Part shown: one piece after another, positions 24,282-31,878 of the stretch
Layout: the number at the start of each line of letters is the position of its first letter
Numbering within the stretch: position 1 is the stretch's first letter
Assembly (NCBI RefSeq): GCF_000337835.1
Contig: NZ_AOLM01000002.1
Span: forward strand, 87,861 to 151,860
Direction of reading: 5' to 3'
Length of the DNA: 64,000 bases
Source of the DNA: Haloferax sulfurifontis ATCC BAA-897
Lineage (GTDB): Archaea; Halobacteriota; Halobacteria; Halobacteriales; Haloferacaceae
Notes under the pieces: model-generated
What the model was told of the DNA's origin: nothing
The model's database searches: none
What the model saw: only the letters and a program-made list of their open reading frames with translations
Program-made: the position numbers and the translations under genes

Positions 24282-24719
24282 TCAGACGATTTCGGCCTCG
24301 ATTTCGACGCCGTCGATGCGGCGGTAGCGGTGGGCTCCGTCGTCGCCGTCGCGGACGACTTCGAACGCCCGGAGGAGCACCACCAGTCGGCCGTCGCCGA
24401 GGTTGGCGCGGAGGACGACGCCCTCGCCGGTGACGACCACGTAGGGCGGGGCCGCGACGGGCGGCGCGGCCATCGGCCGGCCGGTGGCAGTCACCGCGTC
24501 GGCGAGCGCCCGCGGCAGGCGAGAGAGCGCGCCGGAGCCGTCGAGGGCGCGCCTGAACGGGGGTACGACGCGCTCGCGGTCGGTCACCGAGTCGCCGTCC
24601 CACTCGGCGGCGACGGCGATTGCGCACTGGCCGACGACGGTCAGCAGTCGCTCGTGGTCGTCGCGGAGCACGCGGACGGCCTCCTCGGCGGCCCCGGTGG
24701 CGGGTGTCACGTCAGTCAC
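24282..24719 (-). CDS. Haloarchaeal protein of unknown function
   Basis: A 145-residue protein beginning at GTG 24719 (MTDVTPATGAAEEAVRVLRDDHERLL). It starts with a helix and ends with a beta-rich part, VVVTGEGVVLRANLGDGRLVVLLRAFEVV. A TATA-like run (TTTTTATCC) lies just upstream on the minus strand. Another GTG three codons later is also possible. I recognise no domain. The longer frame upstream of the GTG is a shadow of nothing real on the other strand and lacks a start, so I keep the shorter form. Confidence 0.6.
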   Translation of the reverse strand: MTDVTPATGAAEEAVRVLRDDHERLLTVVGQCAIAVAAEWDGDSVTDRERVVPPFRRALDGSGALSRLPRALADAVTATGRPMAAPPVAAPPYVVVTGEGVVLRANLGDGRLVVLLRAFEVVRDGDDGAHRYRRIDGVEIEAEIV

Positions 24720-24787
24720 GACCCGAGGTGCGTCGTCCCCGGATAAAAACCTCCGTCGAGTCGTCGGGTCGGGCGGCGACGGCGGCG

Positions 24788-26107
24788 CTAGGGTGCGGCC
24801 ACGCCGACCACGTCCGACAGCGCGGCGTCGAGGAGGTCGACCGCGAGGTCGAGTTCGCGCTCGGTCACGTCGAGCGGCGGCAGGAGGCGGAGCGACCGCG
24901 CGCCGCATCCGAGGGTGAGCAGGCCGCGCTCGAAGGCGGCGTCGACGACCGCGTCACGGCGTTCTTTGGTGTCGAACTCGACGGCGACCATCAGCCCGAG
25001 GCCGCGCACGTCGACGACCTCCGCGAGCGACTCGGTCGCCGATTCGAGGCGCGCCCGGAGGGACGCGCCCTTTTCAGCCGCGTTGGCCGCGAGGTTCTGT
25101 TCCTCGATGAGTTCGAGCGTGAGCGCCCCCTGCATCGCCGCGAGGACGTCGCCCGCGCCCCACGTCGACGAGAGCCGAGCCTCTTCTTCGGGGAAGACGT
25201 CGCTCCGCGAGATGGTCGCGCCGACCCGGAGCGCCTTGGCGCTGGTGATGACGTCGGGTTCGAGCGCGTAGTGGTCCGAGGCCCACATCTCGCCGGTCCG
25301 CGCGACGCCCGACTGAATCTCGTCGGCGATTATCGTGATGTCGTGGGCGTCGCAGAGCGCGTTCACCTCGCGCATGAACTCGTCGCTCGGGACGCGGTAG
25401 CCGCCTTCGCCCTGCACGGGTTCGAGGATGAGAAACGCAACTTGGTCGGCGGGGAGATGCCCGTTCGCCCCGTCGAGTTTGGCGCGCAGTCGCTCGACGC
25501 CCTCCATGGAGTACGGCACGTCGACGATGCCCGACACCTCCGGGAACTTCCGGCGGTGGACCGACTTCGAGCGGTTGAGCGAGAGCGCGCCGAGGGTGCG
25601 GCCGTGGAACGCGCCCTCGAAGGTGATGCCGTACTTCGGCGTCTCGCAGTTGTCGTAGGCGATTTTGATGGCGTTCTCGACGGCCTCGGCCCCGGAGTTC
25701 GACAGGAACACCGTGTCCATGTCGTACTGGCCCGTGACCTCGGTCAGGAGGTCCATCAGGTGCGCCGGACCCGGAAGCGACGCGTCGTCGGGCGTGCCGC
25801 CCGTGCTGACATAGAAGTCCTGACCGGCGATTTTCATCGGGTCGACGAGGTCGAACTCCCGCAGTCGGTCGATGAGGTCCGGGTTGTTGTAGCCGAGCGG
25901 CGCGGCCGCGACGTGGCTCGTGAAATCGAGGAGAACGTTGCCGTCGGGGTCGGTACAGAACGGCCCGACCGCGTCTTTGGTCACGTCCCAGACGAAGTCG
26001 TAGACGTACGTGCTCGGCGCGGCGGACCGCTGGTGGTACGAGACCCACTGCTCCGCCTTCGGGCCGGGGAACTCACCGACGCTCGGCTCGACCGTGTCTC
26101 GGTTCAT
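24788..26107 (-). CDS. Class III aminotransferase (4-aminobutyrate/ornithine type)
   Basis: A 439-residue PLP enzyme of class III. The visible parts are LDFTSHVAAAPLGYNNP, the glycine/serine turn SNSGAEAVENAIKIA, the stacking and phosphate region FEGAFHGRTLGALSL, the DEIQSG motif (Asp of DEIQ contacts the pyridine nitrogen) and SAKALRVG with the Schiff-base lysine. It moves an amino group to 2-oxoglutarate from an omega-amino acid; the donor is not determined. The start at 26107 lies 27 bases after a TATA-like box, as expected for a leaderless transcript; an ATG six codons upstream is less likely. It is beside the glutamate-related cluster. Confidence 0.88.
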   Translation of the reverse strand: MNRDTVEPSVGEFPGPKAEQWVSYHQRSAAPSTYVYDFVWDVTKDAVGPFCTDPDGNVLLDFTSHVAAAPLGYNNPDLIDRLREFDLVDPMKIAGQDFYVSTGGTPDDASLPGPAHLMDLLTEVTGQYDMDTVFLSNSGAEAVENAIKIAYDNCETPKYGITFEGAFHGRTLGALSLNRSKSVHRRKFPEVSGIVDVPYSMEGVERLRAKLDGANGHLPADQVAFLILEPVQGEGGYRVPSDEFMREVNALCDAHDITIIADEIQSGVARTGEMWASDHYALEPDVITSAKALRVGATISRSDVFPEEEARLSSTWGAGDVLAAMQGALTLELIEEQNLAANAAEKGASLRARLESATESLAEVVDVRGLGLMVAVEFDTKERRDAVVDAAFERGLLTLGCGARSLRLLPPLDVTERELDLAVDLLDAALSDVVGVAAP

Positions 26108-26129
26108 ACGCCACAGATTTGACATACAT

Positions 26130-26139
26130 ACATAAAATT
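26130..26139 (-). promoter_or_regulatory. TATA-like box of the aminotransferase gene
   Basis: The minus-strand sequence AAATTTTATG is centred about 27 bases before the ATG at 26107. It is in a strongly AT-rich stretch that stands out from the GC-rich surroundings. Confidence 0.5.
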
Positions 26140-26211
26140 TTGCTAAGTGAGTCGATTAGGCCAGACAAATTCCCAAATACGAGTTGTTTGTTTCTAAATT
26201 GGACGGCTGTA

Positions 26212-26360
26212 TTTGATATATGCAGACGGATTATCGGGCGCAGTCCGGCGCGTTCGCTCGACGTTCGGTCGTGGTTCCGGTCGAACAGCGCCGAATCAAG
26301 AGAGACGGTGTCACACGACACGACGGGTGGAGCCGCTCGCTCGTTTGATATATCCAGACG
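26212..26360. repeat. Two direct copies of TTTGATATAT-N-CAGACG
   Basis: The copies are 26212-26229 (TTTGATATATGCAGACGG) and 26344-26360 (TTTGATATATCCAGACG), 132 bases apart, matching at 16 of 17 positions. They lie upstream of the aminotransferase and downstream of the IclR gene stop. They are candidates for binding sites of the IclR protein encoded next door, which is an inference from position only. Confidence 0.5.
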
Positions 26361-26381
26361 CGGCGAGCTCGAACGCCGAGT

Positions 26382-27185
26382 TCACCGATTTCGCTCGAAA
26401 ACCGCGGTTTCGAGGTTCAGTTCGATGAGGTTCGCCGTCTCGGTCACGAGTTCGGGAACCTCGGTCTCGAACCGTTCGCCGCTGAGTCGGCTGGTCGGCG
26501 CGGTCACGCTGACCGCGCCGCAGACCGCGCCGTCGACGCCTCGAACCGGCGCGCCGACCGAGCGCATCCCGCGGATTTCCTCCTCGTCGTTGACGGCGTA
26601 GCCGCGTTCGCGGACCCGTTCGAGCACTGCGAACAGTTCGTCGCGGTCCGTAATCGTGTTCGCGGTCTGTCCGTCGAGGCCCTCGCTGTCGAGTATCGAC
26701 CGGACCCGGTCGTCGTCGAACTGCGAGAGGAGCGCCTTCCCGCTGGCGCTGTAGTGGAGGTGTTGGGGCGTCTCCCGCATCCTGAGGTGGTAGTCGGTGG
26801 CGACGGCGTCGTCGCCGCGGCTCTCGTAAATCGTCACCTCGCGGCCCCGGTGTTCGACCGTGAGATGGGCGTATTCGTGCGTGGTGGCGGCGAGCGCGTC
26901 GACCTCCTCTTTGCCCGCGCGGTACAGCGGCGTCTCGTTTCTGACGCTCTCGCTCAGGGTGATAAAGCGGAGACCGAGCCGGTAGGTTCGCCCCGTTCGC
27001 GTGAGGAACCCCTCGTCTTCGAGCGTGGCGAGGTAGGTGTGTACCGTCCCCTTCGACGCGTCGAGTTCCGCGCAGACCTCGCCGAGCGTCGGGTTCGAAA
27101 GCCGCTGGACCACGGAGACGATTCGGCTCGCGGTCTGGACCGACTTGATTCGCCGCGGCTCGTCTCCGGCGTCTCCCTCGCTCAT
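26382..27185 (-). CDS. IclR family transcriptional regulator
   Basis: A 267-residue IclR protein. The winged HTH is at about 12-75 (SVQTASRIVSVVQRLSNPTLGEV, SKGTVHTYLATLEDEGFLTR), followed by the effector domain with LHYSASGKALLSQF, RGYAVNDEEEIRGMRSVGAPV and GAVCGAVSVTAPTSRL, the usual ligand-binding segments. IclR proteins respond to small acids and control nearby catabolic genes. Its ATG overlaps the stop of the 54-residue gene by ATGA. It is divergent from dgcN-dgcA and adjacent to the aminotransferase, so control of either or both is likely. Confidence 0.92.
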   Translation of the reverse strand: MSEGDAGDEPRRIKSVQTASRIVSVVQRLSNPTLGEVCAELDASKGTVHTYLATLEDEGFLTRTGRTYRLGLRFITLSESVRNETPLYRAGKEEVDALAATTHEYAHLTVEHRGREVTIYESRGDDAVATDYHLRMRETPQHLHYSASGKALLSQFDDDRVRSILDSEGLDGQTANTITDRDELFAVLERVRERGYAVNDEEEIRGMRSVGAPVRGVDGAVCGAVSVTAPTSRLSGERFETEVPELVTETANLIELNLETAVFERNR

Positions 27186-27346
27186 CGCCCTTCGACGTGG
27201 AACGTCACGCTGTCTGTCAGCCCCTTCGGTTCCGCGTCGGCGACCAACCGGGCGTTCGCGCCGGAGAGGTACGGTGCGACGAGGTCCGTGGCCTCGGACC
27301 CCTCCGCGGCCGCCCCGCCCCGACTCGCTGTGTCGTCCGGACTCAT
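27182..27346 (-). CDS. 54-residue protein, translationally coupled to iclR
   Basis: A 54-residue soluble protein starting MSPDDTASRGGAAAEGSEATDL and ending DSVTFHVEGR. It has no recognised domain. Two things support it as a real gene: its stop overlaps the IclR start (ATGA at 27182-27185), and a TATA-like CTATAAC at 27373-27378 lies about 29 bases before its ATG. It could be a small partner of IclR or only a leader for coupled translation. A longer frame upstream to 27409 is unlikely because it would cross that TATA box. Confidence 0.6.
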   Translation of the reverse strand: MSPDDTASRGGAAAEGSEATDLVAPYLSGANARLVADAEPKGLTDSVTFHVEGR

Positions 27347-27372
27347 GAGACGACCCGTCGAGGCGCGCCGAG

Positions 27373-27429
27373 TTATAGCTGTCCGAACCCCGACGCCGGA
27401 CCCTCTCATACGAGGGGGCTGACTTTTGC
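27373..27429. promoter_or_regulatory. Divergent promoters and palindrome between iclR and dgcN
   Basis: On the minus strand CTATAAC (27373-27378) serves the 54-aa/iclR side. On the plus strand ACTTTTGC (27422-27429) is centred 27 bases before the dgcN ATG at 27453. Between them CCCTC-TCATAC-GAGGG (27401-27416) is a palindrome adjoining the dgcN BRE position. It is a good operator candidate for the IclR protein. Function is inferred from position. Confidence 0.5.
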
Positions 27430-27452
27430 CCGAAAGCTGACCCAGCTACAGT

Positions 27453-28493
27453 ATGCATCTGACCGAACGCTACGAGGGCCCCGTCGAGGCGATTGTCTTC
27501 GCGGAGGGGGCCTTCGGTGAGACGGCGGGGAAGACCGCAAACGGCGTCGTCGCCCACGGCACGCTGTTCGACGTTCGCGCCGTCGTCGACTCCGAGAAGG
27601 CCGGCCGCGACGCCGCCGACGTGCTCGGAACCGACCTCGCTGAGCCGCCCGCGGTCGTCCCCTCCGTCGCGGCCGCGTTGGAGGAGGCCCCCGACGCCGA
27701 GGCGCTCGTGCTCGGCGTCGCGCCCGTCGGCGGGAGCCTCCCGCGAGACTGGGTTCCGGGCATCGAGGCCGCCATGAACGCCGGCTGTGACGTGGTCTCC
27801 GGCCTCCACGAGTTTCTCAGCGACGACCCCGAGTGGCGCGACCGCGCCGAGAACGCCGGGGTCTCCCTCGTCGACGTTCGGAAGCCCCCCGAAGACGCCC
27901 TCCGCGTGGCCGACGGGCGCGTCGACGACTGCGACGCCGACGTGGTGTTGACCATGGGGACCGACTGCGCCGTCGGCAAGCGGACGACCACGTTCGAACT
28001 GTATCGCGCCGCCCGCGAGGCGGGCCTCGACGCCGGCTGGGTCGCCACCGGCCAGACCGGCGTGATGATCGGTGCCGACGCCGGCGTCGTCATCGACCGC
28101 GTCCCCGCCGACTTCGTCGCGGGCGTGGTCGAAGACCTCGTCTGCACAGTAGCTGAGGACCGAGACCTCGTCTTCGTCGAGGGGCAGGCCGCGCTCTCCC
28201 ACCGCGCCTACTCGGCGGTGACGCTCGGACTCCTCCACGGGTCGAACCCCGACGCGGTCGTCGTCGCCGACGAACCGGGCCGGGACTCCCGCGACGACTT
28301 CGACCGCTTCGAGGTCGAACCGCTCGCGGACGAAATCTCGCTCATCGAACACCTGTCTCCGGCGACGGTGGCCGCGGTTTCGACGTGGGGCGACGCCGAG
28401 GCGGTGACCGCCGAAACCGGCCTCCCCGCAGGCAACGTGTACGCGGACGGCGGGACGGAGGCGCTCCTCGACGCCGTGTTGGAGGCGCTGTGA
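27453..28493 (+). CDS. dgcN: DUF1611 family protein, probable D-glutamate N-acetyltransferase DgcN
   Basis: A 346-residue DUF1611 protein. The N-terminal part is Rossmann-like (about 1-155). The C-terminal part has the P-loop-like GTDCAVGKRT (169-178), then WVATGQTGVMIGADAGVVIDRVPADFVAG and FVEGQAALSHRAYSAVTLGLLHG, both family signatures. DUF1611 includes DgcN, which acetylates D-glutamate in a pathway with DgcA described in marine bacteria and haloarchaea. The downstream gene is the enolase-superfamily partner and overlaps its stop by GTGA, strongly supporting this assignment. Without the pair it would be called only DUF1611. Confidence 0.82.
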   Translation: MHLTERYEGPVEAIVFAEGAFGETAGKTANGVVAHGTLFDVRAVVDSEKAGRDAADVLGTDLAEPPAVVPSVAAALEEAPDAEALVLGVAPVGGSLPRDWVPGIEAAMNAGCDVVSGLHEFLSDDPEWRDRAENAGVSLVDVRKPPEDALRVADGRVDDCDADVVLTMGTDCAVGKRTTTFELYRAAREAGLDAGWVATGQTGVMIGADAGVVIDRVPADFVAGVVEDLVCTVAEDRDLVFVEGQAALSHRAYSAVTLGLLHGSNPDAVVVADEPGRDSRDDFDRFEVEPLADEISLIEHLSPATVAAVSTWGDAEAVTAETGLPAGNVYADGGTEALLDAVLEAL

Positions 28494-29545
28494 GCGACAT
28501 CGTCTCGGTCGGCGTCGAGGCGCTCGACCTGCCGCTTGTCGAACCGTTCGAAATCGCCCTCGGAACCCAGTACGAAGCGCCGAACGTCCTCGTGACCGTC
28601 GAGACCGAGTCCGGCGTCGTCGGCTACGGCGAGGGGTCGCCCGACCACTACGTCACCGGCGAGACGCAGGGCGCGACGCTCGACACGGCGAGGCACGCCC
28701 GCGACCTCCTGGTCGGCCGCGACGTGGCGGACTACCGCGCCGTCATCGAGTCGTTGCACGCGACGTACCCCGGCGCGGTGTCGGCGCTGTTCGCCCTCGA
28801 AACCGCGATTATCGACGCGTACTGCCGGGAGCGCGAGCTACCGATGTCGGAGTTCTTCGGCGGGACGCCCGAACCGGTACGGACCGACATGTCGATACCG
28901 ATTCACCCGCCGGAAGTCGCGGCCGACCGCGCGGCGGCCGCCGCCAACGCGGGCTTCGAGACCATCAAGGTGAAAGTCGGACAGCGCGTCGAGACCGACC
29001 TCGAACGACTCCGCGCCGTCGCCGAGGCCGCGCCGGACGCGACGCTCACCGTCGACGCGAATCAGGGCTGGTCCGTCTCGGAGGCCGTCCGATTCGACGA
29101 CGCCGTCCACGACGCCGGCATCCCGCTTTCCCTGCTCGAACAGCCCGTCGCCAAGACGGACGTGGCCGGACTCGCAAGCGTCAGGGACCGGACGAAAACG
29201 CCCGTCGCGGCCGACGAGACCGTGTTCACGCCCGAAGACGCCGTGCGCGTGGTCCGCGAGGACGCCGCCGACGTCATCAACGTCAAACTCGGGAAGTCGG
29301 GACTCCTCGGCGCGGCGGACATCGCCGCCATCGCCCGCGCCGCGGGCCGCGACCTGATGGTCGGCTGTATGCTGGAGAGCTCTATCGGCATCCACACCAG
29401 CGCCCACCTCGTCTCCGGCATCGGCGGCTTCTCGCACGTCGATTTGGACGCGACGCGGCTCCTCGCCGAGGACGTGGTCCCCAAGGAGACCGGCCCCGTC
29501 CACGCGCTCGACGGTCCCGGCCACGGCATCACGCCGAACGTCTGA
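28490..29545 (+). CDS. dgcA: Enolase-superfamily epimerase, probable N-acetyl-D-glutamate racemase DgcA
   Basis: A 351-residue enolase-superfamily protein of the muconate-cycloisomerase/dipeptide-epimerase group. The lysine motif is FETIKVKVGQ, the first metal ligand is in TVDANQGW, the next in LEQPV and the third in VAADETVF. The opposite base lies in INVKLGKSG and the capping motif is GCMLESSIGIHTSAHL. It starts at GTG 28490, sharing bases with the dgcN TGA. The family includes L-Ala-D/L-Glu epimerases and DgcA; the operon with dgcN favours the latter. The N-acetyl-L-glutamate formed would need a deacylase elsewhere. Confidence 0.83.
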   Translation: MSDIVSVGVEALDLPLVEPFEIALGTQYEAPNVLVTVETESGVVGYGEGSPDHYVTGETQGATLDTARHARDLLVGRDVADYRAVIESLHATYPGAVSALFALETAIIDAYCRERELPMSEFFGGTPEPVRTDMSIPIHPPEVAADRAAAAANAGFETIKVKVGQRVETDLERLRAVAEAAPDATLTVDANQGWSVSEAVRFDDAVHDAGIPLSLLEQPVAKTDVAGLASVRDRTKTPVAADETVFTPEDAVRVVREDAADVINVKLGKSGLLGAADIAAIARAAGRDLMVGCMLESSIGIHTSAHLVSGIGGFSHVDLDATRLLAEDVVPKETGPVHALDGPGHGITPNV

Positions 29546-29623
29546 GCACCGCTCGTTCGCCCGCGACCGATGCGCCGACCGCTTCCCGGACGCTTTTTGC
29601 CGGCGCGGGCCGCCAGTTGGGAC

Positions 29624-29887
29624 ATGGAACTCGCCGCCATCGAGGACCTCATCGAATCGCACATCGAGGACGCCGACGCGACGGTCTCGCGGCCCCGGAC
29701 GGTCGACCAGGACCACGAGGACGACCACTACGCCGCCGTCGTCGTCTCGCCCGCCTTCGAGGGGAAGTCGCTCGTCCAACAGCACCAGCTCGTTTACGAC
29801 GCCCTCGGCGACCACATGACGACCGACATCCACGCGATGGAGCTGAAGACGTACACGCCCGAGGAGTACGCGGCGCGAGAGGAGTAA
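29624..29887 (+). CDS. BolA family protein
   Basis: An 87-residue BolA-like protein. [26 protein letters not shown] is the N-terminal helix. The core [32 protein letters not shown] carries the family signature, with the conserved FxGKSxVxx[13 protein letters not shown] ends the protein. BolA proteins bind monothiol glutaredoxins or act in iron-sulfur and stress control. The ATG at 29624 gives a full-length family member; the longer upstream frame is not typical. It stands alone between dgcA and fumC. Confidence 0.88.
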   Translation: MELAAIEDLIESHIEDADATVSRPRTVDQDHEDDHYAAVVVSPAFEGKSLVQQHQLVYDALGDHMTTDIHAMELKTYTPEEYAAREE

Positions 29888-29910
29888 TCGGGCCACCGCG
29901 GTCGACGCAC

Positions 29911-29960
29911 CGACAGACGCTAACGGACGCTGACAGACGCCGACGAGCGCCGACGGTCGC
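29911..29960 (+). repeat. Tandem decamer repeat upstream of fumC
   Basis: Five consecutive 10-base units share the pattern (C/T)(G/A)AC-N-N-(A/G/T)CGC: CGACAGACGC, TAACGGACGC, TGACAGACGC, CGACGAGCGC and CGACGGTCGC. The last unit ends about 30 bases before the fumC TATA-like box (GATTTTACC, near 29988). A 10-base period would place identical faces on one side of the helix. The meaning is unknown. Confidence 0.5.
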
Positions 29961-30021
29961 GGCTGTCAGTGAGGCGCACGGACCAATGGATTTTACCTCC
30001 TGCCAAAACGACCCCCGAATC

Positions 30022-31431
30022 ATGGGCGACGATGATTATCGAATCGAGCGGGACAGTCTCGGCGAGATGGAAGTGCCTGTCGACGCCTACTGGGGCGCAC
30101 AGACCCAGCGGGCGGTCGAGAACTTCCCCATCTCCGGTATCACCTTCGGGCGGCGGTTCGTCCGCGCGCTCGGCGTGGTGAAGAAGGCCGCCGCGCAGGC
30201 CAACCGCGACCTCGGCATGATTGACGAGGACGTCGCGGCCGCCATCGTCGAGGCCGCCGACGAGGTCATCGCCGGCGAGCTCGACGGCCAGTTCCCCGTC
30301 GACGTGTTCCAGACCGGCTCGGGCACCTCCTCGAACATGAACGCCAACGAGGTCATCGCCAACCGCGCCGCGGAGATCATGGGCGAGGGCATCGGCGACC
30401 GCGTCGTCCACCCGAACGACCACGTCAACTTCGGCCAGTCCTCGAACGACGTGATTCCGACCGCTATGCACGTCGCCTCCCTCGAAGCCGTCGAGAAGGA
30501 CCTGCTTCCCGCGCTGGAGACGCTCGCCGAGGCGCTCGGCGACAAGGAAGACAAGTTCGACGGCGTCGTCAAGACCGGCCGCACCCACCTGCAGGACGCC
30601 ACGCCCGTCCGTCTCGGACAGGAGTTCGGCGGCTACCGCACGCAGGTCGAAAAGGGCATCCGCCGCGTCGAGAACGTCCGCGAGCACCTCGGCGAGCTCG
30701 CGCTCGGCGGCACCGCGGTCGGCACGGGACTCAACACCCACCCCGAGTTCCCGGCGAAGGCCGCCGAGTACATGTCCGAGGAGACCGGCGTCGAGTTCCG
30801 CGAGGCCGACAATCACTTCGAGGCGCAGGCGGCCCACGACGCGATGAGCGAGGCCCACGGCGCGCTCCGCACGGTCGCCGGCTCCCTCAACAAAATCGCC
30901 AACGACCTCCGCCTGCTCGCGTCCGGCCCGCGCAACGGCCTCGGCGAACTCGAACAGCCCGAGAACCAGCCCGGCTCGTCCATCATGCCCGGGAAAATCA
31001 ACCCGGTCGTCGCCGAGGCGGTCAATCAGGTCCACAAGCAGGTCGTCGGCAACGACGCCGCCGTCTCCGCCGGCGCGGCGGAGGGCCAAATCGACCTCAA
31101 CCTCTACAAGCCCGTCCTCGCGCACAACTTCCTCGAATCGGCGAAACTGCTGGCGAACTCCTCCGAGGTGTTCGCCGAGCGGTTCGTCGCCAAGCTCGAA
31201 GCCAACGAGGAACACTGCGAGACGCGGGTCGAACAGTCGATGGCGCTGGCGACGGCGCTCAACCCCGCAATCGGCTACGACAAGGCCTCGAAGGTCGCAA
31301 AGCAGGCGCTCGCTGAGGACAAAAGCGTCCGGCAGGTCGCCGTCGACGAGGGCTACCTCACCGAGGCGGAAGCCGACGAGGTGCTCGACCCCGAGAAGAT
31401 GACCCATCGCGGCATCCTCGGCGACGACTGA
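30022..31431 (+). CDS. fumC: Fumarate hydratase, class II
   Basis: A 469-residue class II fumarase of the aspartase/fumarase superfamily. The signature GSSIMPGKINP lies at 318-328, the catalytic THLQDA includes His189, and SGTSSNMNANEVIANRA and SSNDVIPTAMH form the rest of the active site. It interconverts fumarate and malate in the TCA cycle. The start MGDDDYRIERDSLGEME at 30022 gives the standard length, and a TATA-like box lies about 28 bases before it. It is a single-gene unit followed by a T run (31454-31458) that may end transcription. Confidence 0.97.
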   Translation: MGDDDYRIERDSLGEMEVPVDAYWGAQTQRAVENFPISGITFGRRFVRALGVVKKAAAQANRDLGMIDEDVAAAIVEAADEVIAGELDGQFPVDVFQTGSGTSSNMNANEVIANRAAEIMGEGIGDRVVHPNDHVNFGQSSNDVIPTAMHVASLEAVEKDLLPALETLAEALGDKEDKFDGVVKTGRTHLQDATPVRLGQEFGGYRTQVEKGIRRVENVREHLGELALGGTAVGTGLNTHPEFPAKAAEYMSEETGVEFREADNHFEAQAAHDAMSEAHGALRTVAGSLNKIANDLRLLASGPRNGLGELEQPENQPGSSIMPGKINPVVAEAVNQVHKQVVGNDAAVSAGAAEGQIDLNLYKPVLAHNFLESAKLLANSSEVFAERFVAKLEANEEHCETRVEQSMALATALNPAIGYDKASKVAKQALAEDKSVRQVAVDEGYLTEAEADEVLDPEKMTHRGILGDD

Positions 31432-31583
31432 GCAGGCCGGAAAAGCAGTCCGCTTTTTGATACGTCGGGGCGAGCGGGCGAACCGCTCGGTTCGAGTCGC
31501 GTTCGCGTCGGTTTCGGTCCGTTCAGCCGCGGAGGCGGTTATATTTACTCGGCTCGCGGTAGCAATCGCATCCCCGCATCGCC

Positions 31584-31615
31584 GTGACAGTCCGTCCCGA
31601 GTGAAGAACTGTCAC
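31584..31615. promoter_or_regulatory. Inverted repeat GTGACAG...CTGTCAC upstream of the zinc-finger gene
   Basis: The 235 bases between fumC and the zinc-finger gene are unusually AT-rich toward their end. A seven-base inverted repeat, GTGACAG (31584-31590) and CTGTCAC (31609-31615), brackets 18 bases. A TATA-like TTATATTT lies at 31537-31545. The inverted repeat could be an operator or a leader hairpin; nothing decides between them. Confidence 0.35.
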
Positions 31616-31666
31616 GAAATATCGAAAATCGGTATTTTGAAGCTTGATTTTGACGATTATACCAGT

Positions 31667-31831
31667 ATGGCCGGACTGCAACAGCAGCGGGCCCGCGGGC
31701 GAGACATGTTGGAGTGTCGAGGTTGTGGGGCCGTATTCCCGGAGGGACGAGCGACGAACGACGGGTGGACGTACGTCTGTCCCGAGTGTGAACAGGTCGA
31801 AGGCATCGGCGAGGGGCTTCGTCGCCTCTGA
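31667..31831 (+). CDS. Small CPxCG-type zinc-finger protein
   Basis: A 54-residue protein with two cysteine pairs, ECRGCGAVF and YVCPECEQVEG, the pattern of the haloarchaeal small CPxCG zinc-finger proteins. The N-terminus (MAGLQQQRARGRDML) is basic and glutamine/arginine rich. The C-terminus (EGIGEGLRRL) is a short helix. The family is linked to regulation in haloarchaea, but the partner is unknown. It is 47 bases before gatE. The ATG at 31667 is chosen because the family is normally this size. Confidence 0.82.
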   Translation: MAGLQQQRARGRDMLECRGCGAVFPEGRATNDGWTYVCPECEQVEGIGEGLRRL

Positions 31832-31878
31832 CGGCAGACTGAATCCTTTTTTACTCCCCCCGAACGCAGGGAGTACCA

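Noticed and set aside
27186..28352. The minus-strand frame upstream of iclR
   Set aside because: It is the shadow of dgcN. The IclR domain starts at 27185 with the ATGA overlap.
29911..29960. CRISPR-like array
   Set aside because: Units are 10 bases with no spacers; there are no CRISPR repeats or cas genes in the window.
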